Under the pieces are notes generated by a model that saw nothing but the letters and a program-made list of their open reading frames with translations, was not told the DNA's origin and made no database searches. 64,000 bases of DNA from Prochlorococcus sp. AG-402-K21. Lineage in GTDB: Bacteria > Cyanobacteriota > Cyanobacteriia > PCC-6307 > Cyanobiaceae. A program made the translations under genes and the position numbers. Location: assembly GCA_003216775.1 (NCBI GenBank), contig QCII01000005.1, positions 1 to 64,000 of the forward strand. Direction: 5' to 3'. How positions within the stretch are numbered: position 1 is the first letter of the stretch; each line of letters opens with the position of its first letter. Of the stretch, positions 28,659 through 37,639 are shown in pieces.

Positions 28659-28680
28659 TATATTCGCTATTGATTTCAAC
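28653..28680. repeat. Left direct repeat of the argJ island (att-like)
   Basis: 28 bp matching 30513-30540 at 25 positions. Read on the minus strand, 28651-28680 encodes VEINSEYTT-stop, the same C-terminal residues as ArgJ but with different third positions (for example ACT for ACG, GAA for GAG, TAA for TGA). It looks like the original argJ end left behind by an insertion. Confidence 0.75.
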
Positions 28681-28870
28681 CAACCTTAAAAAGCATTGCT
28701 ATAACTAGGTTCTTACTCGCAAATTTGGTGGTATCTTAGTGGTACAAAACTTTTTTTACAAGTGAAATCCATTGATATTACTACATAGGTGTTATAAAAA
28801 CGGTACAGAAAGTTTCAATTAAAAATATTTTTGAGTTTAATATTTCTTATTTTAAGTGTTAACCAAATGA

Positions 28871-29323
28871 TTAACTTGCTATTTTTTTAACCTTTTTTTC
28901 TGCCTCTATTTCATAAAATTGATCATCTACTTTTATTAAAGAAACGCTTATTTTTTTAGATGCTTTTTTCTCATAGTATCCTGTTCTCTTATCTATTGAA
29001 AAACGACCAGTTGGAATATCTCCAATCCAATTTAAATAATTAATTACCTCAGAATCTTTTGAGATATATGAGTACTCTTGGTTGATATAACTCATCCAAT
29101 CAAATTGATCTATATTTGCAAGAATATCGAATACATATCCGTTGTAATCCCCTTGACACCATCCCGCTGATATTAAGCATCCAACTGGTGGGATTCTTGG
29201 AATATAAATATCGATTGGACAATTTACTATCCAGTTCTGAAATTTTTTTTTCTCAGATTCTTCAATTGAAGCATTAGATATCCAATCCACAAATTCTTCT
29301 TTCTGGGATTTAATAACCAACAT
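28871..29323 (-). CDS. Island-encoded hypothetical protein (150 aa)
   Basis: A soluble protein (MLVIKSQKEEFVDWIS...) with an aromatic, glycine-rich core (GCLISAGWCQGDYNGYVFDILANIDQFDWMSY) and a basic C-terminus. There is no signal peptide, membrane helix or motif that I recognise. It shares strand and island with the HNH protein upstream (37 nt between them), so both may be cargo of one element. The 212 bases to its left (28659-28870) contain the left repeat and no gene. Confidence 0.55.
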   Translation of the reverse strand: MLVIKSQKEEFVDWISNASIEESEKKKFQNWIVNCPIDIYIPRIPPVGCLISAGWCQGDYNGYVFDILANIDQFDWMSYINQEYSYISKDSEVINYLNWIGDIPTGRFSIDKRTGYYEKKASKKISVSLIKVDDQFYEIEAEKKVKKIAS

Positions 29324-29360
29324 TTAAAGTTTTAATAAATTAGAGATGAGCCACATAACA

Positions 29361-30401
29361 TTATTTTGCCTCTGCTCTTTTATTTTCTTTAAAAAATTCT
29401 TGAGATAAAGAGTCTTTTTTAAATTTCTCAATTAATTCATCTGAGGGCTTCTCAGGATCAATATGTTTCCACTTTAAATCATAGAGTAAATCACGACCTA
29501 AAGATCTTGATATTGAAAGTCGAGCAGCACTATTCATACATGAAAAAAATTTTTGTTTAATTAACCACTTTGCTATCGCAATATAATCCTTATCATATTT
29601 AAAGCCGTAATTATCACCCTTTCTTTTATTTTCTTGAAAACTAGCAATATTTTTGCCAAATGAGATTTGTCTTAGATTGCTGGAATTGTTATTTAGTTTA
29701 TCTCCATCTATATGATCAACAGAATAACCATCCTTTAATTCTCCTATAAAATGCTCATACACTAATCTATGCTCTGCTCTGACTTCTCGTTTCCCATTAT
29801 CATTTTTTAAAAAATAATATTTATAACCTGGTTTATTGATACCTGGCCTTAATACTTTAGAAGTATTTAAACTAAGTACTTTTCCGTTAGATGCAACTAA
29901 ATATTGCCCAGCATTTTTGATAGGGACAAAATCTTTTATATTTATATTTTGAATTTTATACTTTTGCTCCTTAGTAAGTTTGCGGCATTGATAACATATT
30001 TTATTACCTTTACTCAAGATTGTATATTCATGACCAAAGTCACAAAGTAATTTCATATTCCCTTTATTAGGATTTCTACGATTAGTTCTTGCCCACTCCT
30101 TTCCATTATTTTCGCGTGAGATTATTTCTAGATTGCTTACATCATTATTTATTTTATTCCCATCAATATGATTAATAACCTTGTCTGAAGGAATTGGACC
30201 AATGAAATGGAGTGCCACTAATTCATGCACATATCTTTTTTTTACAATCCCATTTCCCAAAGAGAGGGTCGCCATTTTATAACCAATTTGCATTAGAGTA
30301 AGTTTTAATAATTTTCCTCTTGGTCCCAATACATCTCCGTTAGAAAAAATCCAGTATTTACCGTTTGATCCAATAACCTCTTTTTTTTCAACATTTTTCA
30401 T
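29361..30401 (-). CDS. HNH homing-endonuclease-like protein with two tandem modules
   Basis: A 346-residue protein with two similar halves. Module 1 (about 10-105) has a NUMOD4-like start (YWIFSNGDVLGPRGKLLKL) and an HNH core HELVALHFIG...VINHIDGNKINNDVSNLEII. Module 2 (about 165-250) repeats this as YLVASNGKVLSLNTSKVLRP and HRLVYEHFIG...SVDHIDGDKLNNNSSNLRQI. Between them lies a zinc-ribbon-like CDFGHEYTILSKGNKICYQC, common in phage HNH proteins. Such proteins are typical of phages and mobile DNA. It is the main cargo of the argJ island. A nicking or cutting activity is inferred. Confidence 0.82.
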   Translation of the reverse strand: MKNVEKKEVIGSNGKYWIFSNGDVLGPRGKLLKLTLMQIGYKMATLSLGNGIVKKRYVHELVALHFIGPIPSDKVINHIDGNKINNDVSNLEIISRENNGKEWARTNRRNPNKGNMKLLCDFGHEYTILSKGNKICYQCRKLTKEQKYKIQNINIKDFVPIKNAGQYLVASNGKVLSLNTSKVLRPGINKPGYKYYFLKNDNGKREVRAEHRLVYEHFIGELKDGYSVDHIDGDKLNNNSSNLRQISFGKNIASFQENKRKGDNYGFKYDKDYIAIAKWLIKQKFFSCMNSAARLSISRSLGRDLLYDLKWKHIDPEKPSDELIEKFKKDSLSQEFFKENKRAEAK

Positions 30402-30510
30402 ATAACAAAATCTAAAAATATAAAATAAATTATGTGGAAATCTAGTGGTATATTTTCGGTATAAGAAAATAAAAATCTCTTAAATCCCTTGCAGGGAAAT
30501 GGATCTGGCA

Positions 30511-31749
30511 TCAAGTCGTATACTCGCTATTTATTTCAACATATTTTTTAGAAAGATCGCACCCCCAAGCTGTACCTTTAGATTCACCAGAATTTAGATT
30601 AATCATAATTTTTACAATATCATCAACTAAATATCTACCTTTCATTCTTGACTTAATATAGTCTGTGACTTTTTGTGGATCATATTTATTTAACTTGCCC
30701 TTTTCCAGAATCTGAGCATTACCTATAAACAAATCAACGTCATTAAAATTGAATTTAACTCCAGAATTGCCTGCAGCAGAAATGATGCGTCCCCAATTCG
30801 GATCACAACCATGTATCGCAGTTTTTACCAAGGCAGAATTACAAATAGATTTCGCGAGCATAATTGCATCATTAGTATTTTTTGCTCCTTGAACCAAAAC
30901 TTCTAATAAACAATTTGCTCCCTCTCCATCCCTTGCAATATTTTTTGCCAAGTTTTGACATACTATATCAATCCCTTTTTGGATAATTGGGAAAAACCTT
31001 TTTTCAATTTTCTCTCCTGCATTTATTCCAACAAAAGAATCATTTGTGCTTGTCTCCCCATCAACTGATATTGCATTAAAAGATTTTTTAACCGCAATAG
31101 CAATCATTTTGTCCCATTCTTCTTTTTGAATACCCGCATCACAGGTTAGAAAAGCAAGCATTGTAGCCATATTGGGGTAAATCATTCCTGAACCTTTTGC
31201 AAATCCAGCTATTTTTATTTTTCTACCTTGAATAATCGTCTCTATTAAAACTTTTTTCGAAGTCAAATCAGTAGTTAAAATTGCTTCTGCTGCGTTTTGA
31301 AAATTATTACCCTTTAAATCACTAACTAAATTCGGTAAATTTTTTACTAAATCATTTATTTGTATGGGAACACCAATTACTCCAGTTGAGCACATTAAAA
31401 CTTCTTCTTCTTTTATTCCTAAAAATTCCGCAATCTTTCCTGTAGCAATTTGAAAATGTTGAATTCCAAGATTTCCTGTACAAGCATTTGCTTGACCAGA
31501 ATTAATTAGTATTGCTCGTAAAAAACCTGAAGTTATTTTAATCCTTTCCTCGCAAATATCTACACAAGAAGCGCGAACTCTTGATTGGGTAAACATTCCA
31601 CTAAAAATACTGCCTTCTGGAGCGAGTATTAGTGCTAAATCTTTTTTATTAGAAGCTTTTAATCCAGCAGATATACCAGCAAAAAGAAACCCCTGAGGTG
31701 TAGCCTTACTGTCATCAACAAACGACCAATTGGAATCTAACTGACTCAA
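30511..31749 (-). CDS. argJ: Glutamate N-acetyltransferase / amino-acid N-acetyltransferase ArgJ
   Basis: Bifunctional enzyme of the cyclic arginine pathway that moves acetyl from N-acetylornithine to glutamate. The 412 residues include the self-cleavage region GSGMIYPNMATMLAFLTCDAGI, where the Thr after AM is the nucleophile, as well as STGVIGVPI and HGCDPNWGRI. The apparent start is TTG (31749, MSQLDSNWSF). Its last nine codons and stop lie within the att-like repeat, so the present 3' end may be supplied by the inserted element. Confidence 0.95.
   Translation of the reverse strand: MSQLDSNWSFVDDSKATPQGFLFAGISAGLKASNKKDLALILAPEGSIFSGMFTQSRVRASCVDICEERIKITSGFLRAILINSGQANACTGNLGIQHFQIATGKIAEFLGIKEEEVLMCSTGVIGVPIQINDLVKNLPNLVSDLKGNNFQNAAEAILTTDLTSKKVLIETIIQGRKIKIAGFAKGSGMIYPNMATMLAFLTCDAGIQKEEWDKMIAIAVKKSFNAISVDGETSTNDSFVGINAGEKIEKRFFPIIQKGIDIVCQNLAKNIARDGEGANCLLEVLVQGAKNTNDAIMLAKSICNSALVKTAIHGCDPNWGRIISAAGNSGVKFNFNDVDLFIGNAQILEKGKLNKYDPQKVTDYIKSRMKGRYLVDDIVKIMINLNSGESKGTAWGCDLSKKYVEINSEYTT
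30513..30540. repeat. Right direct repeat of the argJ island (att-like)
   Basis: Matches 28653-28680 at 25 of 28 positions and forms the current 3' end of argJ. Just to its left lies a small inverted repeat CCCTTGCAGGG (about 30486-30496), possibly part of the recombination site. Confidence 0.75.
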
Positions 31750-31824
31750 ACTTTTTTGTATTTTAATTCATACTAACTACTCTTTAATACTAAAGAAACA
31801 GGTAATTAGATTATTATTAATTAT

Positions 31825-32442
31825 ATGGATATTCTTCAAAAATCAAAAAACAACCAAAGAAGAATTGGTTTAACAGGAGGTATTGCAAGTGGGAAGACAA
31901 CCATAACTAATTACATTAGAAAACATAAAAACATTCCAATATTAGATGCAGATAATTTATCAAGAGAATTAATCAAACCAAACACATATGGATATAAGAA
32001 AATTTTAGATTATTTTGGAAATAAAATTATTGATAACAAGAATAATCCAGAAAGGGCAATAAACAGAAAACTTTTAAGAAAGATTATTTTTAAACATTCA
32101 GAAAGTAAAGAATGGATGGAAAAACTACTTCACCCATTAATTAAAGAAAAAATGATAGAAGAATGCAGTCAATACAAAAATAATCAAACTATAGTATTGG
32201 TTATTCCATTATTATTTGAAGCAAAATTTGAAGATATTTGCACTGAAATATGGTTAGTTAAATGTCCTAAAGAACTACAAAAAAAAAGACTTATCACAAG
32301 AGATAAAATTAGCGAAAAAGAAGCCTATGAATCCATAAATCTTCAATTAAGTTTTGAAGAAAAAAGAAAATTTTCAGACATTATTTTAGATAATTCAGAT
32401 GATCAAAATAAATGGATCAAGACAATAAGAGAGCTTCTTTAA
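31825..32442 (+). CDS. coaE: Dephospho-CoA kinase
   Basis: Last step of coenzyme A synthesis. The 205 residues start with RRIGLTGGIASGKTTITNYI (P-loop GGIASGKT), followed by ILDADNLSRELIKP and the late VIPLLFEAKFED and RLITRDKISEKEA lid segment, all typical of CoaE. It is divergent from argJ and convergent with gatB, with 4 nt between the stops. Confidence 0.93.
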   Translation: MDILQKSKNNQRRIGLTGGIASGKTTITNYIRKHKNIPILDADNLSRELIKPNTYGYKKILDYFGNKIIDNKNNPERAINRKLLRKIIFKHSESKEWMEKLLHPLIKEKMIEECSQYKNNQTIVLVIPLLFEAKFEDICTEIWLVKCPKELQKKRLITRDKISEKEAYESINLQLSFEEKRKFSDIILDNSDDQNKWIKTIRELL

Positions 32443-32446
32443 ACCT

Positions 32447-33925
32447 TTAGCTATTCAATTTTTCTGCAAGAAGTTTATTTGCAAGTTTAGGGTCAGCTTT
32501 ACCTTTTGTTTTTTTCATAAGTTGACCAACAAAAAAACCAAGTAATTTAGTTTTGCCATTTCTAAATGCTTGAACCTCATCTGGATGTTCAGTTATAAGT
32601 TCATCAATTATTGGTAAAATACTTGAAGAATCAGATATCATAGCCAACCCTTTTTCTTCAACTAATTTTTTCGGAGAAATATTTTTTTGAATTAGTTCAG
32701 GTAAAATTTCTTTTGCAATTTTTCCACTGATAGTTTTACTTGAAATCATGCTAATCATTTCAGCAAGATTTTCCGGACTAAGTTTTAAGTCACTAAAATT
32801 AAGTTTATTTGCTTTTAAATAACCGACAATATCACTTGTAACCCAATTTGAAGCTAGTTTGGCCTCAGCACCATTAGCTACTGTTTCTTCAAAAAAGTTT
32901 GCCATATTAATTTCATCAGAAATTACCCTTGCATCATATGCAGATAACCCAAATTCACTTACGTATTTATTTCTTTTCTTTGAAGGTAGTTCTGGAAGTT
33001 CTTTTAACCATAATTCTTTTTGGGCTTTTGCTATTTCAATTGGTCCTAAGTCAGGATCAGGAAAATATCTATAGTCACTGCTGCCTTCTTTCATTCTCAT
33101 ACTTTTTGTTAATTGCTTAGCTTCATCCCATAACCTTGTTTCTTGGAAAATTTTTCCTCCATTTTCATAAACTTCTATTTGTCTGGCTATTTCATAATCA
33201 CAAGCCTTTTGAATTGCAGAAAATGAATTCATATTTTTTATTTCCACTTTTGTACCAAAAGGAGCATTAGGTCCTTTTCTAACTGAAATATTGACATCAC
33301 ATCGCAATGAACCCTCTTGCATATTTCCATCTGATACGCCTAGATATCTGACTGTTCTTCTAATCTCTGAAGCATATTCAGATGCCTCTTTACCTGATCT
33401 AATATCTGGTTTACTTACAATCTCACAAAGTGCTATTCCGGCACGATTGTAATCAACTAAAGAATACTTAGAACCAGCTAATCTGTCACTACCTGAATGG
33501 ACTAGTTTGCCGGCGTCTTCTTCCATATGTAGCCTTTCTATACCAATTTTTTTGATATAAGGTTCTTTATCCTTTTCAATTATTTCAACCTCTAACCAGC
33601 CATTTTCAGCTAGTGGCTCATCAAATTGTGAAATTTGATAATTTTTAGGTAGATCAGGATAAAAATATTGTTTTCTATCAAATTTACAATGTTCTGCAAC
33701 ATTTAAATTTAATGCTAGAGAAGTTTTTACAGCATACTCAAGAACAGTCTCATTCAAAACTGGAAGAGTTCCTGGTAACCCACAAACTACAGGATCTATA
33801 TGCGTATTAGGTGCATCACCAAAAGCTGTTGAAGCAGATGTGAATATTTTACTTTTCGTATTAAGCTGTACATGAGTTTCCAAACCAATCACAGCTTCCC
33901 AAGATTCCAAATTGTTCATTATCAA
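32447..33925 (-). CDS. gatB: Aspartyl/glutamyl-tRNA amidotransferase subunit B
   Basis: Subunit of GatCAB, which converts Glu-tRNA(Gln) to Gln-tRNA(Gln). The 492 residues show the family N-terminus WEAVIGLETHVQLNTKSKIF, FDRKQYFYPDLPKNYQISQ, HMEEDAGKLVH and DYNRAGIALCEIVS, and a C-terminal helical tRNA-binding domain ending VGQLMKKTKGKADPKLANKLL. Translation may start at codon 1 or at the M at codon 3. gatA and gatC are not in the window. Confidence 0.96.
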   Translation of the reverse strand: MIMNNLESWEAVIGLETHVQLNTKSKIFTSASTAFGDAPNTHIDPVVCGLPGTLPVLNETVLEYAVKTSLALNLNVAEHCKFDRKQYFYPDLPKNYQISQFDEPLAENGWLEVEIIEKDKEPYIKKIGIERLHMEEDAGKLVHSGSDRLAGSKYSLVDYNRAGIALCEIVSKPDIRSGKEASEYASEIRRTVRYLGVSDGNMQEGSLRCDVNISVRKGPNAPFGTKVEIKNMNSFSAIQKACDYEIARQIEVYENGGKIFQETRLWDEAKQLTKSMRMKEGSSDYRYFPDPDLGPIEIAKAQKELWLKELPELPSKKRNKYVSEFGLSAYDARVISDEINMANFFEETVANGAEAKLASNWVTSDIVGYLKANKLNFSDLKLSPENLAEMISMISSKTISGKIAKEILPELIQKNISPKKLVEEKGLAMISDSSSILPIIDELITEHPDEVQAFRNGKTKLLGFFVGQLMKKTKGKADPKLANKLLAEKLNS

Positions 33926-33998
33926 AAGTCTCTTTATTAATATTATTGGATATAAAGGAAAAGAGGATCAAAACACAAATAAAAATATTAATTCTTAA

Positions 33999-35108
33999 AT
34001 GACACAAGAAACAAAAAATTCAATATTAATTATTGGCGGTGGACTTGTAGGTTTATCTCTTGCTTATGAATTTTCTAGAAATGACTTCAAAGTTTTAGTT
34101 TTAAGCAAAAACAGAAATGAATCAGCCGGATTTGTTGCTGCAGGGATGTTAGCTACTCATGCCGAAGGGCTCGAAGATGAATTACTAAAATTTGGCCAAG
34201 AGAGTCAAAATATAATTCCAAAGTGGATAAAAAGTATTGAACAAGATAGTGATATTAAATGCGGTTTAAAAAAATGTGGCATAGTAGTTCCTTTTAAAAA
34301 TAAAGAAGATCTTGAAGATTTTCCCACTTATAAATATGGAAAATATTTAAATCACAAAGATCTTCAAAAAGAAATTAATGGAGTGAATTCTATTTGGAAA
34401 CATGGTTTACTTTTTGAACAAGATGGTCAAATAGATAACCGAAGAAGACTAATGCGTGCTCTTGAGAGAGCATGCTCCTTGCATGGAGTTGAATTTCGAG
34501 AAGGATCAGAAGTAGAGGACTTGATATTAGAAAAAAACAAAATTACTGGTGCAACAGTTTTATGTGCCACTGGGGAACTAAAAAAAATTACCTGCGAAAA
34601 AGCAATTATATGCAGTGGCGCTTGGAGTAAAAAAATTTTTAATAAGATTCCAGTCTATCCGGTAAAGGGACAAATGCTATCAATACAAGGTCCAACAAAT
34701 TTTTTGAAAAGAGTTATTTTTGGTCCAAAAACTTATCTAGTTCCTCGTAATGATGGACTTATTATCGTTGGAGCGACAGTTGAAAAAGATTCAAAATTTA
34801 ATCAGGGTAATACTCCTAATGGAATAAAACAACTGCAAGAAGGAATTTACTCCTTATTACCAGCAGCTATTAATTGGCCACAAATGGAACATTGGTGGGG
34901 ATTTAGACCTTGCACACCAGACCTTAAACCAATAATTGGAAAATCAAAAATTGAAAACCTTTTTATAGCTACCGGACATTACAGAAATGGAGTTTTATTT
35001 TCTGCAATAACAAGTGATCTTCTTTTGAAACTAGTTCAAAATAAAAGTCTCAAAGAAATTGAAAAAAGCTTTTTAGAAAAATTTAGTTTAGATAGATTTG
35101 AGATTTAA
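33999..35108 (+). CDS. thiO: Glycine oxidase ThiO (FAD-dependent)
   Basis: A 369-residue DAO-family flavoenzyme. The dinucleotide-binding motif is SILIIGGGLVGLSLAYEF, with SAGFVAAGMLATHAEG near the isoalloxazine site and a C-terminal WGFRPCTPDLKPIIG...GHYRNGVLFSAIT, typical of ThiO. It makes the iminoglycine needed for the thiazole half of thiamine. It is convergent with ndk, with 3 nt between them. Confidence 0.88.
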   Translation: MTQETKNSILIIGGGLVGLSLAYEFSRNDFKVLVLSKNRNESAGFVAAGMLATHAEGLEDELLKFGQESQNIIPKWIKSIEQDSDIKCGLKKCGIVVPFKNKEDLEDFPTYKYGKYLNHKDLQKEINGVNSIWKHGLLFEQDGQIDNRRRLMRALERACSLHGVEFREGSEVEDLILEKNKITGATVLCATGELKKITCEKAIICSGAWSKKIFNKIPVYPVKGQMLSIQGPTNFLKRVIFGPKTYLVPRNDGLIIVGATVEKDSKFNQGNTPNGIKQLQEGIYSLLPAAINWPQMEHWWGFRPCTPDLKPIIGKSKIENLFIATGHYRNGVLFSAITSDLLLKLVQNKSLKEIEKSFLEKFSLDRFEI

Positions 35109-35111
35109 ATT

Positions 35112-35570
35112 TTAATTTTCAGATCGCCATTTCGAATCAGAAGTTTTCCACTCACATAATTCCTCTTCGTTAAACCATAAATCAATTTCAAATTTTGCAG
35201 TATCTTCTCCATCAGAACCATGAATAATATTCCTCCCAATATCAATAGCTAAATCACCTCTAATTGTTCCAGGCTCTGCTTCAAGAGGTTTTGTAGCACC
35301 AATTAGTTTTCTAGCACTCAATATGACTCCTTCGCCTTCCCACACCATTGCTACAACAGGACCACTTGAAATAAAGTCTACTAAATCCCTAAAAAAGGGT
35401 CTTTCTCTATGTACACCATAATGATTTTGAGCAAGATCTTTTGAGGGGATTAATTGCTTTAATCCAACCAATTGAAATCCTTTTTTTTCAAATCTGCCAA
35501 TAATCTCAGCAACATATCCTCTTTGAACTCCATCTGGTTTAATTGCAATAAAGGTTCTCTCTTTGGTCAT
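35112..35570 (-). CDS. ndk: Nucleoside diphosphate kinase
   Basis: Equilibrates nucleoside di- and triphosphates. The 152 residues include [41 protein letters not shown] with the phosphorylated His, and a short C-terminal extension ending [12 protein letters not shown]. Length and motifs are standard. Confidence 0.96.
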   Translation of the reverse strand: MTKERTFIAIKPDGVQRGYVAEIIGRFEKKGFQLVGLKQLIPSKDLAQNHYGVHRERPFFRDLVDFISSGPVVAMVWEGEGVILSARKLIGATKPLEAEPGTIRGDLAIDIGRNIIHGSDGEDTAKFEIDLWFNEEELCEWKTSDSKWRSEN

Positions 35571-35692
35571 TTAGTTAATAATCACTCTATGTATATTCAA
35601 CTTTTGGGTGGTAACTTGGCAAGTAATCATTAAAATAAAAGATATTGTGTTGAGTTATTTTCAAAAACATTTATTAATCACTAAGACATAAA

Positions 35693-37639
35693 TTGACAAA
35701 TTTTGAGCCGAAAAAATTAAAGAATATTTGGACTATTAAAGATAGTATCTCGACTTACAACATAGACAAATGGGGGGATAAATATTTTTCTATAAATTCC
35801 AAAGGAAATATATCAGTAACTAAAGATATAAAATCTGAAAATAAGATTGATCTTTTCAAGCTTGTCAAAGAACTTAAAAGTAGAGAAATAAATCCTCCAT
35901 TAATTATAAGATTTAACGATATATTGAAAGATCGAATAAATACACTACATGATGCTTTCTTAATTGCAATAAAAACCTACAAATATGAGAATATTTATCA
36001 AGGCGTTTTTCCTGTCAAATGTAATCAACAAAAAAATGTATTGGAAAAGATAATAGAGTTTGGTAGCCAATGGAATTTTGGTTTAGAAGTAGGAAGTAAA
36101 TCAGAACTATTAATTGGTCTTGCACTTCTTGAAAACCAAAATTCATTATTGATATGCAACGGATATAAAGATAAAAAATATATTGAGATTGCTACTTTAG
36201 CTAGAAAACTCGGCAAAAATCCAATAATAGTTATTGAACAAAGAGATGAGGTAAAAAGAATTATTCAAACAGTTCAAGAACTTAACGCGACTCCATTGAT
36301 AGGAATTAGAGCAAAATTATCAAGTAAAAGTAGTGGTAGGTGGAGCAAATCTATTGGAGATAATTCCAAATTTGGATTATCAATCCCAGAAATTATGTCG
36401 ACAATAAAAGAACTTAAAGAAGCAAATCTCATAAACGAAATGAAATTGCTCCATTTTCACATAGGAAGTCAAATAAGTGATATTGCTGTGATCAAAGACG
36501 CATTACAAGAAGCGAGTCAAATATATGTTGAACTGTGCAAACTAGGAGCCCCAATGCAATATATCGACGTTGGGGGAGGATTAGGGATAGATTTTGATGG
36601 AACCAAAACCTCCTCCAGCACCTCTACTAATTATTCTCTTCAAAATTACGCTAACGATGTAATTGCAACCATTAAAGATTCATGTGAATTAAATAATATC
36701 AAGCATCCAACCATAATTTCAGAAAGTGGAAGGGCAATAATTAGTCATTGTTCAGTTTTAATTTTTAATGTCTTAGGAACAAGCCATGTCAGTTCCAAAC
36801 TACAAATTTTTGATAAAAAAAATCAACAACTAATCATTTCAAATTTACTTGAAACTTTCTATGAATTAAAAAAACTTAAAAATAAAAAAATAAATTTATC
36901 TCAAATAATTGAACTATGGAATGATGCAAAAAAGTTTAAAGAAGATTGCTTAGTTGCCTTTAGATTAGGATTTTTAAGTTTAGAAGAACGTGCTTATGCC
37001 GAAGAACTGACCTGGGCTTGCGCAAAAGAAATTTCTAATACCCTAGACAATGATGAAATCAATCACCCTGATTTATCTGAAATTACAGAAACTCTTGCAT
37101 CAACTTATTATGCAAATTTATCTATCTTTAAATCAATTCCCGATAGCTGGGCAATCAATCAGATTTTTCCAATAGTACCAATACATAGGCACTTAGAAGA
37201 GCCATACTGCAAAGGCAACTTTGCAGATTTAACTTGTGATTCAGATGGGAAACTAAATAATTTTATTGATGATGGAAAAATTAAATCATTACTAAATTTA
37301 CATAAGCCTGAGCAAGATCAAGATTATCTAATTGGCATTTTTATGACTGGAGCCTATCAAGAAGCATTAGGAAACTTGCATAATTTATTTGGCAATACAA
37401 ACGTTGTTCATATAGATATAAATAAAGATAATTCATATAAGGTCAAAAATATTATTAAAGAGGACAGTAAATCTGAAATTTTACAATTATTGGATTACAG
37501 TTCAGCTTCTTTGGTTGAATCTATAAGAATTAATACTGAATCAGCAATTGATCAAAAAAAATTAACTATTGAAGAAGCAAGGAAATTAATTGATCAAATC
37601 GAAATAAGTCTCAGAAAAAGTAGTTATTTATCAGAATAA
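35693..37639 (+). CDS. speA: Biosynthetic arginine decarboxylase
   Basis: PLP enzyme converting arginine to agmatine, the first step of polyamine synthesis. The 648 residues fit SpeA. The Schiff-base lysine is in [15 protein letters not shown], and [26 protein letters not shown] and [18 protein letters not shown] are hallmark motifs. The start is TTG (35693). Its 3' end overlaps the convergent alaS stop by 16 nt. Confidence 0.95.
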   Translation: MTNFEPKKLKNIWTIKDSISTYNIDKWGDKYFSINSKGNISVTKDIKSENKIDLFKLVKELKSREINPPLIIRFNDILKDRINTLHDAFLIAIKTYKYENIYQGVFPVKCNQQKNVLEKIIEFGSQWNFGLEVGSKSELLIGLALLENQNSLLICNGYKDKKYIEIATLARKLGKNPIIVIEQRDEVKRIIQTVQELNATPLIGIRAKLSSKSSGRWSKSIGDNSKFGLSIPEIMSTIKELKEANLINEMKLLHFHIGSQISDIAVIKDALQEASQIYVELCKLGAPMQYIDVGGGLGIDFDGTKTSSSTSTNYSLQNYANDVIATIKDSCELNNIKHPTIISESGRAIISHCSVLIFNVLGTSHVSSKLQIFDKKNQQLIISNLLETFYELKKLKNKKINLSQIIELWNDAKKFKEDCLVAFRLGFLSLEERAYAEELTWACAKEISNTLDNDEINHPDLSEITETLASTYYANLSIFKSIPDSWAINQIFPIVPIHRHLEEPYCKGNFADLTCDSDGKLNNFIDDGKIKSLLNLHKPEQDQDYLIGIFMTGAYQEALGNLHNLFGNTNVVHIDINKDNSYKVKNIIKEDSKSEILQLLDYSSASLVESIRINTESAIDQKKLTIEEARKLIDQIEISLRKSSYLSE

